This document shows, piece by piece, positions 34,156 to 44,152 of a stretch of 64,000 nucleotides of DNA (the first letter of the stretch is position 1; each line of letters starts with the position of its first letter). The stretch is from assembly GCF_001691565.1 (NCBI RefSeq), contig NZ_MAYO01000003.1, positions 1,402,766-1,466,765 on the forward strand, written 5' to 3'. The notes below the pieces were generated by a model. It worked only from the letters and a program-made list of their open reading frames with translations. It searched no databases and was not told where the DNA came from. The translations under genes and the position numbers were made by a program. The stretch is from Microbacterium oleivorans. Its GTDB lineage: Bacteria > Actinomycetota > Actinomycetes > Actinomycetales > Microbacteriaceae.

Positions 34156-35976
34156 GTGACCGACAGTACTGCCGCCCAACAGTTCCAGGTCGACCTCCGC
34201 GGGGTCATCGACCTGTTGAGCCGCCACATCTACTCGAGTCCGCGCGTGTTCCTGCGCGAGCTGCTGCAGAACGCGGTAGACGCGATCGCGGCACGACGTG
34301 CGGTGGACGGTGGCGGCGGACGCATCCGCATCACGCCCGTCAGCGACCGTTCAGCGGAGTTCGTGATGCGCGACGACGGCGTGGGGCTCACCGAGGCCGA
34401 GGTGGCGGATCTCCTCGCGACGGTGGGACGCAGTTCCAAGCGCGACATCTTCGACCTGCCGCGAGGTGACTTCCTCGGTCAGTTCGGCATCGGGATGCTC
34501 TCGTGCTTCATGGTGTGCGACACGATCGTCATCCGTTCGCGGAGCGCCGCGGGGTCCGCTCCTGTCGAATGGACGGGGCACTCCGACGGGACCTTCACGG
34601 TTGCGCCGTATCCCGAGGACATCCCGGTCGGCACGAGTGTGCACCTCACGCCGCGCGCGGACACGCGATCCCTGCTCGGCACGAGCACGGTCATGGAGCT
34701 CGCCGAGGCATTCGGACGGTACCTGCCGCACGCGGTGGTGGTGGACCTCCCCGGCGGCGGCGAGACGACCGTCACCGAGCCCGCCCCCTTCCTCGACGGG
34801 GACCCGGAGCGCCAACTGGCGTACGGGCGTCAGCTCATCGGGGCGGAGCCGCTCGATGTCATCCCCCTGCACGTCCCGGGCACGCAGACACGAGGGGTCG
34901 CCTTCGTGCTGCCGTACGCCCCTCCCCCGTCGGCTCGTCAGAGCACCCGCGTCTACCTGCGGCGGATGCTGTTGACCGAGCGGGCTGACGAGCTCCTCCC
35001 GTCGTGGGCCTTCTTCGCTCGTGCGGTGGTCGACTCCGGCTCGCTCCACCCGACCGCCAGCCGGGAGTCGCTCGTCGACGACGACGCGCTCGAACAGACC
35101 CGTCAGGAGATCGGCGAGGCGATCCGCCGCTGGATCCTGGAGGTCGCGCTGCAGGACCCGGTGAGGTTGTCGCAGTTCGTCTCGATCCACGAGGTGGCGC
35201 TCAAATCGCTCGTCCGTCACGACGACGAACTGGCGCGGTTCATCGTCCGGTGGCTGTCGGTCGAGACGACGGCGGGTCGCCTGCGTGTGGAGGAGCTCGC
35301 CAGTCGGTTCCCTGTCGTGCGTTACGCCGAGACCGTCGACGAGTTCCGTCAGGTCGCCAGCATGACCTCGGCCGGTGGCATCCTCGTCAACGGCGGCTAC
35401 CTCTACGACGCCGACCTCGTCCGCCGCATCCCGGAGCTGTTCCCCGGCGTCGAGGTGGAGCGCGTCGACGTCGTGGGCGAGATCGACCGACTCGACCTCG
35501 CGCCCCTCGACGACCGCGCCGCGGCGACAGCCCTCGAGGAGCGCGCCGCAGCGGCGCTGGAGGACGTCGACGTCGCGGTCCGCACGTTCGAGCGCGCCGA
35601 CCTGCCGGGGCTGTTCGTCGCCGACCCCGAGGTGCTCCGCGCGCTCGATCGGGGCCGCGCGCGCAGCGCCGGCGGTGCGCTGTGGGGAGGCGTCCTCGAC
35701 CGCGCAGCGAACATCGTCTCGGGCGGCCGCAGCGCGGACGCCCTCGCCGCGCGCCTGTGCCTCAACTGGACGAATCCGATGATCCGCAAGCTCGCCGCTA
35801 CCCCGCCCGGTCGCGTGTTCGATCTGAGCGTGCAGCTGCTCTACGTGCAGTCGCTGCTCGCGGGGCACCATCCTCTCGGCCCCCGTGATCGCACGATGAT
35901 GTCCGCCGCCCTCTCCGAGCTCGTCGATCGCGCGATCGACACCGACACCCCGCCCGCGGCAGAAGGAGCCTCATGA
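34156..35976 (+). CDS. HSP90-family GHKL ATPase (HtpG-like, divergent)
   Basis: A 606-residue HSP90-family protein. The GHKL ATP-binding motifs are intact: RELLQNAVDA (Glu35, Asn39 and Asp42), VMRDDGVGL, and GDFLGQFGIGMLSCFMV. The middle domain resembles HtpG but the order and lid lengths differ. It is therefore likely an ATPase chaperone of the divergent class called 'HSP90 family protein' in actinobacteria, not the main HtpG. Start is GTG 34156, with GAGGAG 5-10 nt upstream; the frame open from 34006 lacks a site. It overlaps the next gene, a TPR protein, by 4 bp (ATGA), implying a functional pair. Confidence 0.9.
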   Translation: MTDSTAAQQFQVDLRGVIDLLSRHIYSSPRVFLRELLQNAVDAIAARRAVDGGGGRIRITPVSDRSAEFVMRDDGVGLTEAEVADLLATVGRSSKRDIFDLPRGDFLGQFGIGMLSCFMVCDTIVIRSRSAAGSAPVEWTGHSDGTFTVAPYPEDIPVGTSVHLTPRADTRSLLGTSTVMELAEAFGRYLPHAVVVDLPGGGETTVTEPAPFLDGDPERQLAYGRQLIGAEPLDVIPLHVPGTQTRGVAFVLPYAPPPSARQSTRVYLRRMLLTERADELLPSWAFFARAVVDSGSLHPTASRESLVDDDALEQTRQEIGEAIRRWILEVALQDPVRLSQFVSIHEVALKSLVRHDDELARFIVRWLSVETTAGRLRVEELASRFPVVRYAETVDEFRQVASMTSAGGILVNGGYLYDADLVRRIPELFPGVEVERVDVVGEIDRLDLAPLDDRAAATALEERAAAALEDVDVAVRTFERADLPGLFVADPEVLRALDRGRARSAGGALWGGVLDRAANIVSGGRSADALAARLCLNWTNPMIRKLAATPPGRVFDLSVQLLYVQSLLAGHHPLGPRDRTMMSAALSELVDRAIDTDTPPAAEGAS

Positions 35977-38771
35977 CCGGTTACGCAACCCGCATCCGAT
36001 CCCTCTTCGACGAGATCGACAACACCCCGTGGGGCCCGCAGGAGCAGGCGCTCGTCGCGCAGGCGGTCGCGCTCGCGCAGGAGAGCGGCGACGAACGCCT
36101 CGAATACGAGGCCCGCCTGCGGCAGACCTCGAGCGCGAACATGGGCGGCGACACCGACCTCATGCTGACGTCGTTCGCGTGGTGCCTGGCTCACCACGAC
36201 GCCGACCCGGAGCGGTTCCCCGCCGAGGTCGAGGGCGCGGGCGACGTGCTCTGGCAGTACAAGTGGATGGCGAGTGCTCTCGGCAGCTCGCCCGAATTCC
36301 CGGCGGAGCAGATCGCCGCCGTGCTCGACGACATGGAAGCGCACTACCGACGCGCCGGTGTCGGTCCGAGCGGCGTCCTCATGGCTCGCTTCGAGGACGC
36401 TTGGGCCGCCGGTCGCATGGACGAGGCCGCCGAGCTGCAGCGCACGCTCGAGGCGACGCCCCGCGACGACTACAGCCACTGCGACGCGTGCGTCCGCAGC
36501 CAGTTCGCCGGGTTCTTCATCGAGACCGATCGGGAGGAGGAGGCGATCCGTCTCGTCGGCGAGATGATCGAGAACGGCTTCTCGTGCGGCGAGGAGCCCG
36601 AGCACGCCCTGGCGCGGATCCTCCTCCCCTACCTGCGGGCCGGAATGCTCGACGAGGCACGTACCGCGCACCTCCGTAGCTACCGCCTCGCGAAGGACAA
36701 CCCCGACAACCTCGCGATCGTCGCCAAGAACGTCGTCTTCTGCGCCGTCACGGGCAACGAGGCGCGCGCCCTCGCGCTCGTCGAACGCCACCTGCCGTGG
36801 CTCGTCCACGACGGCCTCGACGCCGATGCGCACGCTGCGGCCCTCGGCGCCTTCGGGCTCACCCTCGACGCCGTCGGCGCCGCAGGCCATCCCGGACTCA
36901 CCGTCCGCGGCTCGGACGCGGAGGCGCTGGTCCCCGTCTTCGGTGCGCACGACGGCCCGTGGCGCGTCGACGACCTCGCCGCAGCCGCCTGGCAGGCCGC
37001 CGGCGACATCGCCCTGGCATTCGACCGCCGCAACGGCACGGACGCCCACACCCGGAACCTCGAGCGTCTGCGCGAGGTCGGCGGGGAGCGCTACGACGTG
37101 CCGATCCGCTCGCACGACTTCTCGACGGTGGTCGCGCCCTCGCCCGTCCTGACGCGAGAGGACCGTGTCGCGCGCGCCGTCGCCCTGGCGCACGCCGGTT
37201 CGTCAGCCGCGATCGACCCGCTCCGCGAGCTGTTGACGGATGCCGCTCCCGCCGAGCGTGTGGTGCTGTCCTCGCACCTGCTGGGTGGCCTCGTCGCGAC
37301 CGGTCGGATCGCCGAGGCCGAGGCGTTCCTGCCGGAGCGCCTGACCATCCTCCGCGCGGCCGGTCAGCCGGAGCAGGCTGATCTCGAGGAACGCCTCGGC
37401 CTCGTCCTGTTCGGGAAGGACCTCGCCGAAGCAGGCGACGCCCTCCGCGCCGAGGTGACGGCCGCAGCCGGAGCCCCCGCGGCGGTCCGGGCGGACCTCG
37501 TCGCGACGCTCGCGGTCGCGAAGATGTACGAGGGGTCGCACGCCGAAGCCCTCGAGGATGCCCGCGGGGCGGCGCGACTGTTCACCGAGGCGGGCGACGC
37601 GGTCCGCGCACAGGGGGTGCGACTGCTCGCGATCGACGCCGCCGCATCCGCTTCGCTGTTCGACGACGCGCGCGCCGATCTGGCCGCCCTCCTGGCGGAG
37701 CCGATCAGCGACGGTCGTCGCGCGCGAGCCCTGGCGGTGCAAGCCCGCCTGCACGGCGTGGCCGAGGAGTTCGCCGAAGGCGCGACCGCCGCCGACGACG
37801 CGGCGCGGCTCCTCCTCACGCTCGGTGCGGACGATGTGCGCATCGCCGAGGCGTTCGTGCTGGCCGGAGCGCTCCACGAGGATGCAGGAGAGGCATCGCT
37901 CGCCGCCGGCCGCTACCGCACCGCGGTCGAACGGTACGAATCGGCGGGCGCTCCGACGGCGGATCCGCGCTACCGGCTGGGGCGTGCCATGATCACCGCT
38001 GGGATGCCGGAGGAGGCCGTCGACGCGCTCCACCAGGTCCTCTCCGACGAGATCGCCGCGGACGTGCCCGCCGGATCCCGCGCCATCACGGTGGGGCTCC
38101 TCGCCCGGGCCTACGAGGGCGCCCGCGACTTCGGCAATGCCGTGGGTGCGTGGGGCTTCGCCGCCGACCTCCATGAGGAGGCCGGCGAGGCCGAGGGCCA
38201 GGCCTTCGCGCTCGTCGCGCAGGGCCGCCACCTCGGCAACTTCGGCGAGTACGACGACTCCGTGATCGCGCTCGAGACCGCCATCGGTCTGACCGGCGGA
38301 CACGAGGACCGGATCGGCCTGCACGCCGAGGCGCTGCACCTCCTCGCGCAGGCGAAGATGCAGCGCGGCGACGAAGACGCGTTCGAGGTCATCGATCAGG
38401 CGCTGGCCCTCGGGCGCGCCAACGAGGCGCACTGGTACGTCGCCGATGTCCTCGACACCCGGGCGCGCCTGCTGGCTGCCCGCGAGCGCACCGATGAGGC
38501 GGTGGCGACCGCGCTCCAGGCCGCGGACGGATTCGCTCAGGCCGGCGACGCCGGCTCTGGGGCCGGATCCGAACTGCTCGCCGCGCGGCTGCTCGTCGGC
38601 GCCGAGCGACCGGCCGACGCCGTCCCGCTCTACCGATCCGCGATCGAGCACGCGGCCGAGAGCGAGAACGAGCCGCTCCGCCAGCAGGCGGCGCTGGAAC
38701 TGGGCGACGTCTACGAAGGCCTCGGCCGTCACGGCGAGGCTGCGGAGATCCGCGCCACGACCTCGGCCTGA
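35973..38771 (+). CDS. Large tetratricopeptide-repeat protein partnered with HSP90-family ATPase
   Basis: A 932-residue, almost entirely helical and cytoplasmic protein without signal peptide or transmembrane segment. TPR-like helical pairs recur throughout, for example ARGAARLFTEAGDAVRAQGVR, AGRYRTAVERYESAGAPTAD and AVGAWGFAADLHEEAGEAEG. A HCDACVRSQF motif lies near residue 170. The ATG overlaps the HSP90 stop, so both are made together. TPR domains are the classic docking partners of eukaryotic Hsp90; whether this protein is a cochaperone, a client or a sensor is unknown. It ends in a strong palindromic terminator. Confidence 0.88.
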   Translation: MTGYATRIRSLFDEIDNTPWGPQEQALVAQAVALAQESGDERLEYEARLRQTSSANMGGDTDLMLTSFAWCLAHHDADPERFPAEVEGAGDVLWQYKWMASALGSSPEFPAEQIAAVLDDMEAHYRRAGVGPSGVLMARFEDAWAAGRMDEAAELQRTLEATPRDDYSHCDACVRSQFAGFFIETDREEEAIRLVGEMIENGFSCGEEPEHALARILLPYLRAGMLDEARTAHLRSYRLAKDNPDNLAIVAKNVVFCAVTGNEARALALVERHLPWLVHDGLDADAHAAALGAFGLTLDAVGAAGHPGLTVRGSDAEALVPVFGAHDGPWRVDDLAAAAWQAAGDIALAFDRRNGTDAHTRNLERLREVGGERYDVPIRSHDFSTVVAPSPVLTREDRVARAVALAHAGSSAAIDPLRELLTDAAPAERVVLSSHLLGGLVATGRIAEAEAFLPERLTILRAAGQPEQADLEERLGLVLFGKDLAEAGDALRAEVTAAAGAPAAVRADLVATLAVAKMYEGSHAEALEDARGAARLFTEAGDAVRAQGVRLLAIDAAASASLFDDARADLAALLAEPISDGRRARALAVQARLHGVAEEFAEGATAADDAARLLLTLGADDVRIAEAFVLAGALHEDAGEASLAAGRYRTAVERYESAGAPTADPRYRLGRAMITAGMPEEAVDALHQVLSDEIAADVPAGSRAITVGLLARAYEGARDFGNAVGAWGFAADLHEEAGEAEGQAFALVAQGRHLGNFGEYDDSVIALETAIGLTGGHEDRIGLHAEALHLLAQAKMQRGDEDAFEVIDQALALGRANEAHWYVADVLDTRARLLAARERTDEAVATALQAADGFAQAGDAGSGAGSELLAARLLVGAERPADAVPLYRSAIEHAAESENEPLRQQAALELGDVYEGLGRHGEAAEIRATTSA

Positions 38772-38776
38772 TCCGC

Positions 38777-38822
38777 GAACGGTGAGGGGCGACATCCGAT
38801 CGGATGCCGCCCCTCACCGTTC
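38777..38822. terminator. Bidirectional terminator, 46-bp palindrome
   Basis: Near-perfect inverted repeat (GAACGGTGAGGGGC... and its complement) between the convergent TPR and aldehyde dehydrogenase genes, with one internal mismatch pair. The inner part holds CATCC/GGATG. Confidence 0.8.
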
Positions 38823-38824
38823 GT

Positions 38825-40189
38825 TCATCCGATGCGGACGAGCTTCTTGTTGACGAACTCCTCGGCGGCCAGGAGGCCCAGCTCACGACCCGTGCCGCTG
38901 CGCTTGATGCCGCCGAAGGGCAGGCCCGGCTCGTCGGCGAGGACGAGGTTCACGTAGACCATGCCCGCCTCGATGCGGTCCGCGACGCGGGTCGCCTGAT
39001 CGGGGTCGGTCGTGTACACGTACGAGCCGAGACCGAACGGGGTGTCGTTGGCGACGCGGATCGCCTCGTCTTCATCGGCGACGCGGTACACGACACCGGC
39101 GGGGCCGAACAGCTCCTCGCGGTACACGTCCATGTCGGGAGTGACACCCGTGAGGACGGTCGGCGTGAAGAACGCCCCGTCGCGCGTGCCGCCGGTGACG
39201 ATCGTCGCGCCCTGGGCCGCGGCATCCTGGATCTGCTTCTCGAGGCGCTCGGCCGCGGCGACCGACGACAGCGGGCCGAGGACGGTGTCGGTGCTCCACG
39301 GGTCGCCCACCGACGCCGCCGACATCTTGGCCGTGAACGCCTCGAGGAACGCGTCGTACAGGTCGTCGACGACGATGAAGCGCTTCGCGCCGTTGCAGGA
39401 CTGGCCGGTGTTGTCCAAGCGCGCGTCGACGGCGGCCTGCGCGACCGCGTCGATGTCGTCGGTCGCGAGAACGATGAACGGGTCCGAGCCGCCGAGCTCG
39501 AGCGCGACCTTCTTGAGGTTCCGTCCGGCGACTTCGGCGACGGCGGCGCCGGCGCGCTCCGAACCCGTCACCGAGGCACCGTGCACGCGCACGTCGGCGA
39601 TCACGTCGGCGGCCTGCTCGTTCGTGAGGTACACGTTCGTGTAGACCCCCGCCGGGAAGCCCGCGTCGCGGTAGATCGCCTCGATCGCGGCCGCCGACTC
39701 GGGGCACTGCGGCGCGTGCTTGAGCAGGATGGTGTTCCCGACCGCGACGTTGGGGGCGGCGAAGCGAGCCACCTGGTAGTACGGGAAGTTCCACGGCATG
39801 ACGCCCAGCAGCACACCGAGGGGCGCTTTGCGGATGACGGCGGTCCCCTCTCCCTCGATCGGGATCTGTGCGTCCGCGGTGATCTCGTCGATGTGGTCGG
39901 CGTAGTACTCCGTGATGTCGGCGGCGAAGTCGACCTCGCCGAGGGCGCCGTCGATCTGCTTGCCCATCTCGCGGACGATGATCTTCGCCAGGTCCTCGCG
40001 CCGCTCGCGGTGCAACTGCGCCACGCGGCGAAGCAGGTCGGCACGCTCGGCGGGAGTCGACGTCCGCCCCCACCCCCGGGCCGCGTCGTCGGCGGCCCCG
40101 AGGGCGCGCTCCACCTCGTCGGCGGTGGCCGTCGGGTATGTCGCGTGGGTCTGGCCGGTGGCGGGGTCGATGACGGCGTAGTCGCTCAT
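38825..40189 (-). CDS. Succinate-semialdehyde dehydrogenase-like NAD(P)+-dependent aldehyde dehydrogenase
   Basis: A 454-residue aldehyde dehydrogenase. General-base Glu is in KVALELGGSDPFI and the catalytic Cys in NTGQSCNGAKRF; the cofactor loop is near VTGSERAGAAVAEV. It resembles the short (450-460) succinate-semialdehyde dehydrogenases of the Sad/GabD1 type. Being the last gene of a putrescine/GABA operon, it could oxidise succinate semialdehyde or, alternatively, 4-aminobutanal formed by the putrescine oxidase; sequence alone does not decide. It lies 38 bp after the GabD-type gene. Confidence 0.92.
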   Translation of the reverse strand: MSDYAVIDPATGQTHATYPTATADEVERALGAADDAARGWGRTSTPAERADLLRRVAQLHRERREDLAKIIVREMGKQIDGALGEVDFAADITEYYADHIDEITADAQIPIEGEGTAVIRKAPLGVLLGVMPWNFPYYQVARFAAPNVAVGNTILLKHAPQCPESAAAIEAIYRDAGFPAGVYTNVYLTNEQAADVIADVRVHGASVTGSERAGAAVAEVAGRNLKKVALELGGSDPFIVLATDDIDAVAQAAVDARLDNTGQSCNGAKRFIVVDDLYDAFLEAFTAKMSAASVGDPWSTDTVLGPLSSVAAAERLEKQIQDAAAQGATIVTGGTRDGAFFTPTVLTGVTPDMDVYREELFGPAGVVYRVADEDEAIRVANDTPFGLGSYVYTTDPDQATRVADRIEAGMVYVNLVLADEPGLPFGGIKRSGTGRELGLLAAEEFVNKKLVRIG

Positions 40190-40227
40190 GGTGCTCCTCT
40201 GTACTTCCGTTCGGTCAGGGGTTCCGG

Positions 40228-41688
40228 TCAGGCCGGGATCAGGGTGTACTTCACGTTCAGGTACTCGTGGATGCCTTCGAGGCCGCCCTCGCGGCCGATG
40301 CCCGATTGCTTCACGCCGCCGAAGGGCGCTGCCGCGTTCGAGACGACACCGACGTTGAGCCCCATCATCCCCGTCTCGAGACGGTCGATCATGCGGTGCC
40401 CGCGCGCGAGGTCCTGCGTGAAGACGTAGGAGACGAGGCCGTACTCGGTGTCGTTCGCGAGACGCACGGCCTCGTCCTCATCCGAGAACGTGCTGATGGC
40501 GAGCACCGGGCCGAAGATCTCCTCGCGGAGGATCGCACTCCCGGGAACGACGCCCTCGACGACGGTCGGCTCGTAGAACGTGCCGGGTCCTTCCAGGGCG
40601 TTGCCGCCCACGACGACGCGGGCTCCCCGCTCGACGGCGTCACCGACGAGGTCCTTCGCCTTCGACACCGCCCGGTCGTCGATGAGGGGACCGATCTGCA
40701 CACCGTCCTCCGTACCGCGCCCCACCGTCATCTCGCGGACCCGGTCGGCGACGCGGCGCGAGAACTCGGCAGCCACGGACTCGTGGACGATGAACCGGTT
40801 CGCCGCCGTGCAGGCCTGACCGATGTTTCGGAACTTCGCGAGCATGGCGCCGTCCACCGCCTTGTCGAGGTCGGCGTCGTCGAACACGACGAACGGCGCG
40901 TTGCCGCCGAGCTCCATCGACACGCGGAGGACGCCCTCGGCGGCCTGCGCGATGAGCTTCTGCCCGACCGGCGTCGATCCGGTGAACGAGAGCTTCCGCA
41001 GGCGCGGGTCGGCGATGATCGGGCCGGAGACCGCGCCGGAGGACGCCGTGGTGATGACGTTGACGACACCGGCCGGAACGCCCGCTTCGGCGAGCAGCTC
41101 GACGAAGAACAGGGTCGTCAGCGGAGTGAGCTCGGCCGGCTTGACCACGACGGTGCAGCCGGCGGCGAGCGCGGGGGCGATCTTGCGGGTCGCCATCGCG
41201 AGCGGGAAGTTCCACGGAGTGATGAAGAACGACGGTCCGACGGGGCGCTGCGAGACGACGATGCGCCCCGTCCCCTCGGGGTTCATACCGTACCGACCCG
41301 AGATGCGGACCGCCTCTTCGCTGAACCAGCGGAGGAACTCGCCGCCGTAGGCGACCTCGCCGCGCGACTCGGCGAGGGGCTTGCCCATCTCGAGCGTCAT
41401 GAGCAGCGCGAGGTCCTCCTTGCGCTGCTGCACCAGGTCGAAGGCCCGGCGGAGTATCTCGCTCCGCTCGCGGGGGGCGGTCGCCGCCCACGCCTCCTGC
41501 GCGGCGACGGCGGCGTCGAGGGCGCGGATGCCGTCGGCCGGGGAGGCGTCCGCGATGCTGCGGATGACCTCGCCCGTCGACGGGTCGACCACGTCGAGGG
41601 TCTTCGCCCCCTCGGCATCCACCCACTCACCCCCGATGAAGAGCTGGTTCGGGATGCGGGACAGGAGGTCGGACTCGCGGGAGGTCAT
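40228..41688 (-). CDS. gabD: Succinate-semialdehyde dehydrogenase (GabD type)
   Basis: A 486-residue aldehyde dehydrogenase of standard GabD length. The N-terminus carries LFIGGEWVDAEGAKTLDVVDP, the substrate/cofactor region has FFITPWNFPLAMATRKIAPALAAG, the Glu lies in VSMELGGNAPFVVFDDAD and the Cys in NIGQACTAANRF. It would oxidise succinate semialdehyde to succinate, the last step of GABA breakdown. Its start overlaps the upstream transporter stop as ATGA (41685-41688). A second, different aldehyde dehydrogenase follows; the two may split 4-aminobutanal and succinate-semialdehyde oxidation. Confidence 0.9.
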   Translation of the reverse strand: MTSRESDLLSRIPNQLFIGGEWVDAEGAKTLDVVDPSTGEVIRSIADASPADGIRALDAAVAAQEAWAATAPRERSEILRRAFDLVQQRKEDLALLMTLEMGKPLAESRGEVAYGGEFLRWFSEEAVRISGRYGMNPEGTGRIVVSQRPVGPSFFITPWNFPLAMATRKIAPALAAGCTVVVKPAELTPLTTLFFVELLAEAGVPAGVVNVITTASSGAVSGPIIADPRLRKLSFTGSTPVGQKLIAQAAEGVLRVSMELGGNAPFVVFDDADLDKAVDGAMLAKFRNIGQACTAANRFIVHESVAAEFSRRVADRVREMTVGRGTEDGVQIGPLIDDRAVSKAKDLVGDAVERGARVVVGGNALEGPGTFYEPTVVEGVVPGSAILREEIFGPVLAISTFSDEDEAVRLANDTEYGLVSYVFTQDLARGHRMIDRLETGMMGLNVGVVSNAAAPFGGVKQSGIGREGGLEGIHEYLNVKYTLIPA

Positions 41689-43250
41689 CGGTGGTTCTCG
41701 CTTTCTGCGCGCAGCTTTCGCGCGCTGGGGGGTGCGTCGAGGGACAGGGTCTGACCGCGGAAGAACGCGGGAGCGACGATACGCATCACGATCATCAGCA
41801 CGATGCCGAGCACGATGATGCCGAGACCGAGGAAGAACACGATGCCGATGCCGAAGATGTCTTTGCCGCTCTCGGAGTACTCCGGGGCGGCCGAATCGAT
41901 GAGCGTGGTCACGAACAGCACGGCCAGGATGATGCCGCCGACCAGCGGGAACAGGAAGGTGAAGAACACGTTCCGCACCGAGTCGAACCATTGGTGGCGG
42001 AAGTACCAGACGCACGCGAACGCCGTGATGCCGTAGTAGAAGCAGATCATGAGGCCCAGGGTGAGGATCGTGTCCCAGAGCGCGTTCTCACTCACCGCAC
42101 GCATCACCGCGTAGAAGACCGCGGCCACGACCGCCGACACGACCGTCGCGAAGCCGGGGGTGAAGAATCGCGGGCTCACCCGGGCGAACTGCTTCGGGAG
42201 GGCGCCGTAGTGCCCCATCGCGAGGAGCGTGCGGGCGGGGCTCACGAAGGTCGACTGCAGCGACGACGCCGAGCTCGTCAGGACGGCAAGCGACACGAGG
42301 AACGCCAGCGGACCCAGGATCGGACCGGACAGGAAGAAGAACACGTTGTCCTGGATGTCGGCGTTGCCGAGCCCCAGCTCCCCGTCACCGGTGCCGGAGT
42401 ACATGAGCATCGCGACGGCCAGCAGCAGATAGATGGTCACGATCGTGACGACGGTGATCGTCGCCGATCGCCCCGGGGTTCGCTCCGGGTCCTTCGTCTC
42501 CTCGTTCATCGTGAGGGTGACGTCCCAGCCCCAGAAGATGAAGATCGACAGCGACAGGCCTGCAGCGAGCGCGCTGAACGACGACACCGCGAACGGATTG
42601 AACCATTCCAGGTCGAACGGTTGGAAGTCGAAGCCGCCCCCGCTCACCGCCGCCGAGATGGCGGCGACGGCGAAGAACACCAGCACGATGACCTGGAAGC
42701 CGACGAGCACGTACTGCAGCTTCTGCGTCGTCTGCATGTCGCGGTACGAGATGAAGGTCGCCCCAGCGATGAACAGCAGGCAGACCACGATGTTGAGCTC
42801 GGGGATGCCGGCGAGATCGGCGATCGAGGGATCGCCCGTGATCTGCGACACGAGGAGGAAGAGGAAGTCGACCGCGACCCCGGCGAGGTTCGAGAGGACG
42901 AGCACCGTCGCGACGATGAGCCCCCATCCCGCCATCCACCCGATCCAGGGGCCGAAGGCGCGCGTCGCCCACGTGAACGACGTCCCGGCGTCCGGCATCC
43001 GATTGTTCAGCTCTCGATACCCGAAGGCCACCAGCAGCATCGGGATGAACCCCACGAGGATGACGGCGGGGATCTGGGCACCGACCGCCGATGCGGTCGG
43101 GCCGATCGCCGCCGTGAACGTGTACGCGGGCGCGATGCAGGAGATGCCGATGACGACGGCACCGATGAGGCCGATCGTCCCGGCACTGAGGCCCTTCTTC
43201 GAGAGGCCGCCGTCGGCGACGGGGGCTTTCTCGGCTGCGTGCTGGCTCAT
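41685..43250 (-). CDS. APC-superfamily amino acid/polyamine permease
   Basis: A 521-residue transporter with about 12 hydrophobic segments. The N-terminal helix (GTIGLIGAVVIGISCIAPAYTFTAAIGP) and AGTSFTWATRAFGPWIGWMAGWG are standard for APC carriers. Membership in a putrescine/GABA operon points to putrescine or another polyamine/amino acid as substrate, but that is inference. Start at ATG 43250 (MSQHAAEKA), with GGAG upstream; the longer frame is rejected. It overlaps gabD by 4 bp. It is distinct from the GabP-like permease two genes upstream. Confidence 0.92.
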   Translation of the reverse strand: MSQHAAEKAPVADGGLSKKGLSAGTIGLIGAVVIGISCIAPAYTFTAAIGPTASAVGAQIPAVILVGFIPMLLVAFGYRELNNRMPDAGTSFTWATRAFGPWIGWMAGWGLIVATVLVLSNLAGVAVDFLFLLVSQITGDPSIADLAGIPELNIVVCLLFIAGATFISYRDMQTTQKLQYVLVGFQVIVLVFFAVAAISAAVSGGGFDFQPFDLEWFNPFAVSSFSALAAGLSLSIFIFWGWDVTLTMNEETKDPERTPGRSATITVVTIVTIYLLLAVAMLMYSGTGDGELGLGNADIQDNVFFFLSGPILGPLAFLVSLAVLTSSASSLQSTFVSPARTLLAMGHYGALPKQFARVSPRFFTPGFATVVSAVVAAVFYAVMRAVSENALWDTILTLGLMICFYYGITAFACVWYFRHQWFDSVRNVFFTFLFPLVGGIILAVLFVTTLIDSAAPEYSESGKDIFGIGIVFFLGLGIIVLGIVLMIVMRIVAPAFFRGQTLSLDAPPSARKLRAESENHR

Positions 43251-43267
43251 CGTCGAGCTCCTTCGGG

Positions 43268-44152
43268 TCAGCGGGACGAGTCGGTGGTGCGGGTACGGGG
43301 GACGACGACCATCGGCACCGGGATCTCGCTCAGCAGCTTCGCAGCGACGGAGCCGAGGAAGAGGCGCCGCGGCTGGGCGAGGCGGCTCGACCCGACGAGG
43401 ATCAGCTCGCCCGGCAGCCAATCGAGGTGCGCCACGGCATCCTCGATGCTGTCGCCCTTCGCGGTCACGATGTCTGCGCGAACCCCCTCCGGGATCGCGG
43501 CGAGCACGTCGGCGAGCACCTTCTCGGCGTGCGCCGCGCCGGCGAGGCGGATGACGCCGGTGTCGACGGATGCCGGGAGGTCGACCGTCACGAGCGAGAC
43601 GAGTCGCAACGAGGCACCGGTCGCCGACGCGAGGGCGACGGCCTCCTCGAGGAGGACGTCCGCTCCGGCGCGGGTGCCGACGGCGACGGTGAGTCGCGGG
43701 ACACCGGCATCCGTCACCCGCTTGCGGGCACCGCGCGGGACGAGGACGACCGGCACGTCGGAGGAGTGGAGCAGCTGGCTCGTGGTGGAACCGAGCCGGT
43801 GCCGCCCACGGGCGCCGCCGTCGGCCGCACCGACGACGAGATGCGTCGCGCCGAACTCGTCGGCGGCCTCGACGAGCCCCTCGGCGAACGACTCGGCGTA
43901 GCGCGCGTGCTCACGGTGCACGACGCCCGTCTGCACCGATGCGGCGGCCTCGGCGAGCCAGGACTCCGCCTGGCCGAGCAGGTACCGGTCGTACGAGGCG
44001 TCCGGCGGGGTGATGACGCTCCGGCCCTCGCCGGGCAGGACGAGGACGATGTCGAGTTCGGATCCGGATGCCGCCGCGATCCCGCCCGCGACGGCCACCG
44101 CGTCGCGGCCCGCCTTCGTCGCGGTGTACCCGACGACGATGCGGCTCGTCAT
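43268..44152 (-). CDS. Tandem universal stress protein (UspA-type, two domains)
   Basis: A 294-residue protein of two USP folds. The first ends in LVVGAADGG then GRHRLGSTTSQLLHSSDVPVVLVP; the second ends in LILVGSSRLAQPRRLFLGSVAAKLLSEIPVPMVVVP. Both keep the G-x2-G-x9-G(S/T) ATP-binding pattern. Such proteins bind nucleotides and respond to stress. Its presence in a catabolic operon, coupled to the amine oxidase (ATGA overlap at 44149-44152), is unusual; regulation of the transporter or enzymes is possible but not shown. The start is the overlapping ATG. Confidence 0.9.
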   Translation of the reverse strand: MTSRIVVGYTATKAGRDAVAVAGGIAAASGSELDIVLVLPGEGRSVITPPDASYDRYLLGQAESWLAEAAASVQTGVVHREHARYAESFAEGLVEAADEFGATHLVVGAADGGARGRHRLGSTTSQLLHSSDVPVVLVPRGARKRVTDAGVPRLTVAVGTRAGADVLLEEAVALASATGASLRLVSLVTVDLPASVDTGVIRLAGAAHAEKVLADVLAAIPEGVRADIVTAKGDSIEDAVAHLDWLPGELILVGSSRLAQPRRLFLGSVAAKLLSEIPVPMVVVPRTRTTDSSR

